A stretch of DNA of 10,503 bases from Firmicutes bacterium UBA4882 (GTDB taxonomy: Bacteria > Bacillota > UBA4882): the NCBI GenBank assembly GCA_002399265.1, contig DHDG01000051.1, positions 21,229-31,731 on the forward strand, read 5' to 3'. Below, piece by piece: positions 5,549-10,503 of this stretch (position 1 is the first letter of the stretch; each line of letters begins with the position of its first letter). The notes beneath the pieces were generated by a model. That model saw only the letters and a program-made list of their open reading frames with translations, searched no databases and was not told where the DNA came from. The position numbers and the translations under genes were made by a program.

Positions 5549-7021
5549 CTACCCGGTGCTCGTCAGGTCTCTGTAAACGCCGCATATTTCCTTAAAAAAG
5601 GCGTATTTGCGCCGGTACGCGTCCGCATATTCCGGCCGGGGTTTAAAGGTCCTGGACACCGCCACATATTGTTTAATTGCTGACTGCACTGTGCGCTGAT
5701 TAACGCTGTGCTCTCCTAAAATGATATCCCCGATAATTGCTCCGTCGCGATACTGCGTACGGCAAAATTCCCGGTTACAGACATCAGCCTTAATTTGCAG
5801 CCAGCCGTCATTACTGTTGCCACCGCCCGTGGCCATCACACTGCCGCTGGACTCATTTCTATCCAGCAACTCGATGTTTTGGCGTAAATCATACGCCAAC
5901 CCCTCCAGAACGCTGCGGTACATCGTTTGGAGATTGTCATCCTTAGTCAGTCCGATGAAACTTCCCGTGGCATGCTCATCCCAAAAGGGACTTCTAGCGC
6001 CCATGATATACGGAATAAAAATTGGACCGCCAGCTGGGGTCGTTTTGAGCAGACCTTCTTCCAGTTCGCTCAGAATTACCGCATCCATTGGCCGCTGCAG
6101 AATAGAGGCAATAAACCATGCAATCGTACCGCCGCTGTATGATAGCGGGAGCACGTTGATCCTTTTTCCGTCAATAACATGATCCGGCAAGTGATCAGCG
6201 GCCGATCCGTCACCGCCGCCGCCCTCGCCGACCCCGCCGCCACGGCCCCCGCTTCCGCTTCCACTACAACCGAAAACGCAGGTGGAGGTGCCGGTCATTT
6301 CCCCAATCTGATGTCCTTCATAAATACCGCACCCTAATGCTTCACAAAAAGCATCAATGCCTCCGACTACCACGCGCGTGTTTTCATCGGTCCCTAACTC
6401 ACAGGCATAGTTAGCGGCTATGTCGCGTAGGACTAGCTCAGATGGTACGACCTCCGGCATTTTCCATGGGTCCAAACCGAGTCTGCCAATCGGCTCAAAG
6501 TCTTTCTGCATTCGGCGATAGGTAACCATTGTTGAAGCAGCTGATTCATCAATCAAAAACTGCCCTGTCAAGCGGCAAAGCACATAGTCCTTGGGCTGCA
6601 GAAACCTGTAAGCAGCCTGATACAGATCGGGCTGATGACTTTTCAGCCAGAGCATCTTGGCTTCATTAGCAGAAGCATTGACTGTTTCACCCAGGAGCGT
6701 GCTTATCAAGTGGGCTTCTTCCGCCGCCCTTTGGTCTTGCCAGATGATCGCTTTGCCAAGCGGGTTCCCATGTTGATCAACGCAAACCAGTGATGGAGCA
6801 TGACCACTAAATACCAACGCTGCCGGCTTCATCCGTCCGCCAATCTGCGCCCGCAATTCCTTCAGACAGTGAACCGTACCCCGCAGATATTCGGCAGGGT
6901 CTTGCTCGGCCATATTATCGCGGTAATCTGTGGCATAGCCATATTTGGACCCGTAATAGCGGCCGTCGATAACCGCTCCGGCCTTGATGTTGGTTGTCCC
7001 GATATCTACACCAATAATCAC
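5549..7021 (-). CDS. FGGY-family carbohydrate kinase with Gly-rich insert
   Basis: This encodes 490 residues from the GTG at 7021. AAGGGG lies seven bases upstream and the permease stop four bases upstream; longer starts up to 7084 would overlap the permease. FGGY kinases phosphorylate sugars or polyols (xylulose, ribulose, glycerol, AI-2 and others) with ATP in the cytoplasm. Visible motifs are GVDIGTTN (4-11), EQDP (39-42), WQDQR (94-98), the catalytic-base region GGID with Asp223, GEMTGTS (240-246), SGG-x4-WF, and the C-terminal ATGGG...WLQIKADV nucleotide-binding part. General layout is closest to the xylulokinase branch, but the substrate is unassigned. Odd: residues about 252-273 form a Gly/Ser-rich insert, starting CSGSGSGGRGGG, right after the GTS motif, where relatives have an ordinary loop. 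The stretch is encoded by C-rich repeats on the plus strand. Catalytic residues flank it intact. Confidence 0.88.
   Translation of the reverse strand: MIIGVDIGTTNIKAGAVIDGRYYGSKYGYATDYRDNMAEQDPAEYLRGTVHCLKELRAQIGGRMKPAALVFSGHAPSLVCVDQHGNPLGKAIIWQDQRAAEEAHLISTLLGETVNASANEAKMLWLKSHQPDLYQAAYRFLQPKDYVLCRLTGQFLIDESAASTMVTYRRMQKDFEPIGRLGLDPWKMPEVVPSELVLRDIAANYACELGTDENTRVVVGGIDAFCEALGCGIYEGHQIGEMTGTSTCVFGCSGSGSGGRGGGVGEGGGGDGSAADHLPDHVIDGKRINVLPLSYSGGTIAWFIASILQRPMDAVILSELEEGLLKTTPAGGPIFIPYIMGARSPFWDEHATGSFIGLTKDDNLQTMYRSVLEGLAYDLRQNIELLDRNESSGSVMATGGGNSNDGWLQIKADVCNREFCRTQYRDGAIIGDIILGEHSVNQRTVQSAIKQYVAVSRTFKPRPEYADAYRRKYAFFKEICGVYRDLTSTG
6203..6268 (-). repeat. Gly/Ser-rich low-complexity insert in the FGGY kinase gene
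   Basis: Twenty-two codons (residues about 252-273) encode mostly Gly with Ser, Arg, Glu, Val and Asp. On the plus strand the DNA shows (GCTTCC)2 at 6251-6262 and several CCG runs, for example within 6213-6223. On the coding strand there are many closely spaced G-runs, which could form a G-quadruplex. The reading frame stays open through it. Confidence 0.75.
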
Positions 7022-7025
7022 AGGC

Positions 7026-8360
7026 TCACCCCTTCGTCTCCGTTTGGCCTGCCACCTTCCCGCCAAGTTTCCCGGCAGGTGCAAAGCTATCTAGCAATGC
7101 ATACACTACCAAGCTGATACCAAACGACAATAACAGCCTATTCTCTGCCAGACAGCTAATCAGCACCCCCAACAGCCACGCCACAAATGGTTGATAATTG
7201 AATTGATGCTCATAATCATGCGCTGCTTTACAGTCACAGTCACAGTTACCGCCACCGCCACCGCCGGCCACCCGTGTCTGTCTGGGGTATTTAAAATAGA
7301 AATAATATGCGAACACAGCCAACAACGGCACAAAGATCCTTCCGATCCAGTTCAGGACTGTCAGCACACGATCATTAACTCCAAGCCAGGCGCAAAAAAT
7401 GGCCACAACCCCGCCAAGTATAATAAACAGACTGCGATAGCGCTCCCGGCCGGTAACAAAATTGATTACAATGCCATATGAGTATAAACTGCGATCGTTA
7501 AAGGTCCACGTGCAAAGTAACATGATGAGTGCTGCCACAAAAATCGGTATCCCGATGCTCCCGAGAATTTTAATCAGATCAAAACCGCCGCCGCTGCCGA
7601 TGCCGCTACCGCCTTCCCCGCCACACCCCGCAAACAGCCCGCCGGCGATCATGACCAGCGAATATATGACCACCCAGCCGATACCGGTGGCAATGGCCAA
7701 ATCCTTTTTGGTCCTCACAAACCGGGTATAATCTGCGTAAAATGGCAGGAAGCCTATCCAGGTTAACATAACATAACTAATGCTCTGTACCAGATTGAGT
7801 TTTTCAGACAGCGGCGCCTCCGGCACTGCATTCGCATTCCCGGTAACCAATACCCTAATGCCGGCAATGATAATCACCAGTGCCACAATCGGAACCTGCA
7901 AATTGCTGCTCAGTTCCATCCCTTTAAGTTCCTTTATAGAACTTAGCACTGATATGCCGACGATCACCGTGATAATCAGCACATAATTCAAGGATGGGTA
8001 TATTCCCAGGAGCGATTTGGCGACCATCTCGGTCATCCAGCCAATCCAGATTAACCCGGTCGGCAGGATCAAAAGCATAATGAGCTTACAGCCCAGCTTA
8101 CCAAAGATCTTGCCATAGAGCGTCGCCGCCGGGAGCCGCCATTGCACTCCCACCCGACCGGACAGCAAAAACAATCCGGCCAGGATCGCATTGGCAATCA
8201 GGACGGCCGGGATAAAAGTCCGTAAATCAGTCAATAATCGCAGGTTAAATCCAAACATCAGATTATTGACCTGAATTAGCAGCGCTGAAATCAGAATCGT
8301 AAACGAAGGCCATTTTTTTAGCTGGGACTGAGGTACCTCAGTAAAAATCGAGTTGCCCAT
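7026..8360 (-). CDS. NCS1-family permease (CodB-like cytosine/purine/hydantoin type)
   Basis: This encodes 444 residues from the ATG at 8360, 6 bases after the phosphodiesterase stop. The ribosome binding site AGGGTGA overlaps the end of that gene. It is an integral membrane protein with about 12 hydrophobic segments. NCS1 signatures are ADYTRF (209-214), WTFNDRSLYSYG (about 284-295) and the C-terminal FNYQPFVAWLLG, which closely parallel CodB-type cytosine permeases. The family imports nucleobases, allantoin, hydantoins or vitamins with H+ or Na+. The neighbours (sugar or polyol kinase, dehydrogenase) suggest a substrate outside the usual nucleobases, which is inference. Two Gly-rich inserts interrupt loops. 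One, at 246-259, lies probably outside. The other, at 366-377, ends in NCDCDC, is followed by HDYEH, and is probably cytoplasmic given the preceding KYPRQTR. The membrane segments look intact. Confidence 0.85.
   Translation of the reverse strand: MGNSIFTEVPQSQLKKWPSFTILISALLIQVNNLMFGFNLRLLTDLRTFIPAVLIANAILAGLFLLSGRVGVQWRLPAATLYGKIFGKLGCKLIMLLILPTGLIWIGWMTEMVAKSLLGIYPSLNYVLIITVIVGISVLSSIKELKGMELSSNLQVPIVALVIIIAGIRVLVTGNANAVPEAPLSEKLNLVQSISYVMLTWIGFLPFYADYTRFVRTKKDLAIATGIGWVVIYSLVMIAGGLFAGCGGEGGSGIGSGGGFDLIKILGSIGIPIFVAALIMLLCTWTFNDRSLYSYGIVINFVTGRERYRSLFIILGGVVAIFCAWLGVNDRVLTVLNWIGRIFVPLLAVFAYYFYFKYPRQTRVAGGGGGGNCDCDCKAAHDYEHQFNYQPFVAWLLGVLISCLAENRLLLSFGISLVVYALLDSFAPAGKLGGKVAGQTETKG
7230..7265 (-). 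repeat. Hexamer repeats encoding Gly6 and NCDCDC in the permease
   Basis: On the plus strand, two and a half copies of ACAGTC (7230-7244) are followed after a GTT codon by three exact copies of ACCGCC (7248-7265). Read on the minus strand they encode six glycines (residues 366-371), Asn, and a Cys-Asp alternation (372-377). This is the clearest sign of tandem-repeat expansion in the window. Confidence 0.85.
7584..7625 (-). repeat. Second Gly-rich insert in the permease
   Basis: Fourteen codons (residues 246-259, CGGEGGSGIGSGGG) lie in a loop between two membrane segments. The plus strand shows a loose NNNCCG hexamer periodicity (CCGCCG, CTGCCG, ATGCCG, CTACCG). Its composition resembles that of the other two inserts in this operon. 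Confidence 0.7.
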
Positions 8361-8366
8361 GATGAA

Positions 8367-9707
8367 TTAGTCACCCTGCCCTGTGAAGAAATCAACCGCT
8401 TCCGCTCCCGGCGCTGTTAACCGGGGAACCGTCCCGTCAAAGCCGTCGGCAGTCAATCCCATTAATTTGCATGTCAGAGCCGCCAGATCAACGATCTTGG
8501 CATCAGCCATTTCCTGGTTTTGCGGAATACCGCTCCCGAAGAAAATCATCGGGATATTCATGTCGCTGTCTTCTGTGGTACCATGCATACCTTGATACTT
8601 CCAGAGCAATGCTTCCGGTATGAAAAGGTAGCCCGGCTCGGAATCCAGAATCAAATCCGGGCAGCGCTCACAGTCCACTCTCAACGCCTGAGCTTCCGGC
8701 GAGCCTTTACTGGTAATTCGCGCGACCCCTTCCTGCGCCTCAAAAAAAGTAGTCACAGCAGCGGCATCGTCTCCATTAAGCCAGATATAGGCGTTCCGGC
8801 CATCCACCACCACCGCCGCTTGATCAAAGTTATTATTCATCAACACATTGATTGGGATTGCTTTGGATACTGGCGACATGCCGTGATCTGCCAGGATCAT
8901 GACGGCCGTATCGCTGAGTATATCTGACTTTTTCATGTAACTAAACAGCTTCCCGATTTCCTGATCAATCAATTTGACAGCCTGCGCAACTTCAAAGGAA
9001 TCCGGGCCAAAACGATGCCCGATTGAATCTGCTGATTGAATATTGACCAACGTAAAATCAGGTTTTTCTTCCGTAAGCACTGACTTTAATGCTTCAAAAA
9101 CCCAGGAAGTAGTCTTTAGGTGATAATCATAGTACTGATCATTGTTTTCGCTGTCATCCAATTGGAGGGCTTCCCCAATATAGTCCGGGTGAGCGCTCAT
9201 CGTTGCCTGAATGTCGCAACCCTTTTCGAACAGCGTCAACATATTCTTCTTACCGGAGACAATCGCGGTTTTCTTACCATGCTCGCCGGCAATCTCAAAA
9301 AGGGTCTTTTGATCGATGAGGTCGGCAGAGATATTTTTCTGGCTGATGCGCTCGTTCTGATCATAATAAACATTACCGATCAGACCGTGCTGGTCAGGAT
9401 AGGTACCGGTCATCAACGATGTATGAGCATTACAAGTATGAGAAGGATAGATTGTCTGGCCGTCCAGATCATAAGTGGCGTATTGCAGAAGCTGATAGAG
9501 ACTGGAATCCTGATCTAAGTAGTTAAGGTATCTGGATGCAAATCCGTCCAGCACAATCAAAATCACGCGATCGCTGCTGCCGAACTCATCCAGACCGTTA
9601 TCTTCCATCGTGATAGCCGGACGCCCGCCGCATGAAGCCAACAGACAGACCAGCATTAACAGCACTCCCAGATACATGGACATGGTCAGTTTTTTCATGA
9701 TATGCAT
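8367..9707 (-). CDS. Lipoprotein phosphodiesterase, NPP type (alkaline phosphatase superfamily)
   Basis: This encodes 446 residues from the ATG at 9707, with AGGAG seven to eight bases upstream; a second ATG at 9698 is possible. The N-terminus is a lipoprotein signal peptide with the lipobox LAS-Cys26, so the enzyme should be anchored outside the cytoplasmic membrane. The catalytic domain follows type I phosphodiesterase/nucleotide pyrophosphatases. All expected metal ligands and the nucleophile are visible: Asp54 (IVLDG), Thr91 in YPSHTCNAH, Asp227 and His231 in ADSIGHRFGP, Asp274 and His275 in ADHGM, and His375 in GMHGT. It should hydrolyse a phosphodiester or pyrophosphate bond with two zinc ions; the natural substrate is not determined. 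Additional Cys346 and Cys349 form a CERC motif. It is the first gene of a four-gene operon with permease, kinase and dehydrogenase. Extended starts up to 9800 would translate the leader hairpin and are rejected. Confidence 0.88.
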   Translation of the reverse strand: MHIMKKLTMSMYLGVLLMLVCLLASCGGRPAITMEDNGLDEFGSSDRVILIVLDGFASRYLNYLDQDSSLYQLLQYATYDLDGQTIYPSHTCNAHTSLMTGTYPDQHGLIGNVYYDQNERISQKNISADLIDQKTLFEIAGEHGKKTAIVSGKKNMLTLFEKGCDIQATMSAHPDYIGEALQLDDSENNDQYYDYHLKTTSWVFEALKSVLTEEKPDFTLVNIQSADSIGHRFGPDSFEVAQAVKLIDQEIGKLFSYMKKSDILSDTAVMILADHGMSPVSKAIPINVLMNNNFDQAAVVVDGRNAYIWLNGDDAAAVTTFFEAQEGVARITSKGSPEAQALRVDCERCPDLILDSEPGYLFIPEALLWKYQGMHGTTEDSDMNIPMIFFGSGIPQNQEMADAKIVDLAALTCKLMGLTADGFDGTVPRLTAPGAEAVDFFTGQGD

Positions 9708-9730
9708 GCATCCTCTCCTGGCTCCAGCGG

Positions 9731-9773
9731 CCTCCGGTTTTGCCGGCTGGCAAAACCGGATCAAAACCGGAGG
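9731..9773 (-). promoter_or_regulatory. Leader hairpin with two alternative pairings upstream of the operon
   Basis: The plus-strand arm at 9733-9744 pairs perfectly with 9749-9760 (12 pairs, loop GGCT). The overlapping arm CCTCCGGTTTTG (9731-9742) also pairs perfectly with CAAAACCGGAGG (9762-9773). The two partners contain the direct repeat CAAAACCGGA (9751-9760 and 9762-9771), so the pairings exclude each other. The structure is 12 bases before the small stem-forming CTGGAGCCAG and the ribosome binding site of the phosphodiesterase gene. There is no T-run on either strand. A leader switch, an mRNA stabiliser or a REP-like repeat are all possible. Confidence 0.6.
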
Positions 9774-9833
9774 TAACGTTCTTTCACGCGCTGGAGACAC
9801 AACTTACTGTTATTCGGCCGGGCCGTTAGTTTA

Positions 9834-9850
9834 GGAACAATATAAGCCTA
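9834..9850 (+). repeat. 17-base motif, copy A of an inverted pair
   Basis: GGAACAATATAAGCCTA matches the minus strand of 10464-10480 at 16 of 17 positions. The copy is embedded in the imperfect palindrome ATATAAGCCTATAT. The two copies flank the small lipoprotein gene (9914-10426) in opposite orientation. Confidence 0.45.
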
Positions 9851-9913
9851 TATGCGATAAATGACTTTAATTAGTTTCGGTTCTATCTGCGGTTATGGCC
9901 AATAACGAAGATT

Positions 9914-10426
9914 TTATTTAACAAACTCAACAGTGACTACATACCAGCTCCATTGTGACGGTTTATACAGCTCTTCCAGATCAGGATACTGGTTATAGGG
10001 GAATATCATTTTTACGGGACCGCCTTCGCCGGCCGGGATCTTTTCGCCATCCTGAGAATTGGCGATATAGATAGGATAGTTCAGAGCATCCGCGGCATTG
10101 ATTTCAACAGTCATCTTATCTTTGGCGATAACCTTGATAGTCGTGCAATCCTCAGCGCCAGCTTTGGTCATTAAATCGCTGAGCTTAATGCCGGCGAACA
10201 GAGCATCTTTGCGGAGATTGGCTTCCGTGACTTCTAATTCAAATTTCATATCCGCGAAGTCTTTTTCGGTCAGCGCAACTTCGGTGGTGTCATTAACCAA
10301 GGTTACCAAAGTTGGTAGGACTACTTCTGCTTCTGCTGCTTCTTCTTTTTTTGCGCCGCAGCCCGCCAGGGCTATGAGCGCCACCATCATAATCATAATG
10401 GCCAGAAAATAAGTTCTCTTTTTCAT
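9914..10426 (-). CDS. Small lipoprotein, SUOX-fold (molybdopterin oxidoreductase-like) domain
   Basis: This encodes 170 residues from the ATG at 10426, with GGGGAGGG about eleven bases upstream. The N-terminus is a lipoprotein signal with lipobox LAG-Cys23, then an acidic Ala/Glu linker. The rest resembles the oxidoreductase molybdopterin-binding (sulfite oxidase/YedY-like) fold. Visible similarities are GIKLSDLMTKAG, a central strand pair with KVIAKDKMTVEI, YPIYIANSQDGEKIP, GGPVKMIFP and a C-terminal WSWYVVTVEFVK. It is much shorter than catalytic members. The only mature cysteine besides the lipidated one is in AEDCTT, which is not the cofactor-cysteine position, so molybdenum binding is unlikely. 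A binding or accessory role outside the membrane is inference. About 200 bases separate it from the phosphodiesterase gene, with no clear terminator between them. Confidence 0.7.
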   Translation of the reverse strand: MKKRTYFLAIMIMMVALIALAGCGAKKEEAAEAEVVLPTLVTLVNDTTEVALTEKDFADMKFELEVTEANLRKDALFAGIKLSDLMTKAGAEDCTTIKVIAKDKMTVEINAADALNYPIYIANSQDGEKIPAGEGGPVKMIFPYNQYPDLEELYKPSQWSWYVVTVEFVK

Positions 10427-10463
10427 TCCAAAATTACCCTCCCCATTATTTAGACATACTTTT

Positions 10464-10480
10464 TAGGCCTATATTGTTCC
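10464..10480 (-). repeat. 17-base motif, copy B of an inverted pair
   Basis: The minus strand reads GGAACAATATAGGCCTA, differing from copy A at 9834-9850 by one base. It includes the palindrome TAGGCCTA and lies about 40 bases upstream of the lipoprotein start, a position suited to an operator or promoter element. Confidence 0.45.
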
Positions 10481-10503
10481 GCTCCAGAATATGGCGAGTT
10501 AGT

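Noticed and set aside
5721..6182. Plus-strand open frame of 153 codons inside the kinase gene
   Set aside because: It is antisense to conserved FGGY motifs and is explained as a shadow of that coding frame.
7022..7084. Kinase start at 7084, overlapping the permease
   Set aside because: The extension is basic and unlike FGGY N-termini, which begin a few residues before GVDIGTTN. The GTG at 7021 has AAGGGG upstream.
7230..7265. Hexamer repeats as a CRISPR array or tandem non-coding repeat
   Set aside because: The units are 6 bases, contiguous and in frame within an intact permease gene, with no spacers.
9120..9518. Plus-strand open frame beginning MIIIVLIIVFAV, resembling a signal peptide
   Set aside because: It lies antisense to the phosphodiesterase active-site region. 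The hydrophobic start is the complement of an Asp/Tyr/Asn-rich stretch (NNDQYYDYH).
9708..9800. Longer N-terminus for the phosphodiesterase starting at the GTG at 9800
   Set aside because: The added residues translate the leader hairpin, and they would push the lipoprotein signal peptide inside the chain. The ATG at 9707 has AGGAG at correct spacing.
9814..9826. GC-rich palindrome CGGCCGGGCCG as a possible terminator after the small lipoprotein gene
   Set aside because: The stem leaves almost no loop and no T-run follows on either strand.

Overview
The window looks like chromosomal DNA of a bacterium of the Bacillota type. The evidence is strong AAGGAGG-like ribosome binding sites, a near-consensus sigma-A promoter (TTGACA-N17-TATGAT), short gaps or 4-19 base junctions between operon genes, and lipoproteins with Bacillota-style lipoboxes. 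The orphan CreD-like envelope protein and the GGGGACGGTTC...GAACCGTCCCC palindrome make me lean to an anaerobic, perhaps diderm, lineage such as Sporomusaceae. That placement is inference. I see no tRNA, rRNA, CRISPR array, transposase or phage gene.

Layout. At 1-1004 (minus) a small P-loop kinase-like protein is followed by a short unrecognised ORF. That ORF seems to continue in another frame to the window edge, so it may be frameshifted. A consensus promoter at 1052-1080 drives a cysteine-rich small protein (1155-1637, plus). A tautomerase-superfamily protein (1649-2023, minus) converges on it. The 307-base gap 2024-2330 carries a 57-base REP-like hairpin. A CreD-type membrane protein (2331-3734, plus) ends at a clean intrinsic terminator. 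A small DUF1259 protein (3815-4207, minus) has its own promoter-like sequence.

The main block is a tight minus-strand operon, read from 9707 down to 4330. Its genes are a surface lipoprotein phosphodiesterase of the NPP/alkaline phosphatase superfamily, an NCS1 (CodB-like) permease, an FGGY carbohydrate kinase and an iron-dependent alcohol dehydrogenase. The order suggests a salvage route: cleave a phosphodiester or pyrophosphate outside the membrane, import a product, then phosphorylate and oxidise or reduce it. The substrate cannot be read from the sequence. The leader holds a strong hairpin with two mutually exclusive pairings just upstream of the ribosome binding site. Further upstream (9914-10426, minus) lies a small lipoprotein with a molybdopterin-oxidoreductase-like (SUOX) fold but no cofactor cysteine.

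The oddest feature is three low-complexity Gly/Ser/Cys-rich inserts in loops of the permease (two) and the kinase (one), encoded by short GC-rich hexamer-like repeats. The flanking domains are intact, which points to repeat expansion within otherwise functional genes.
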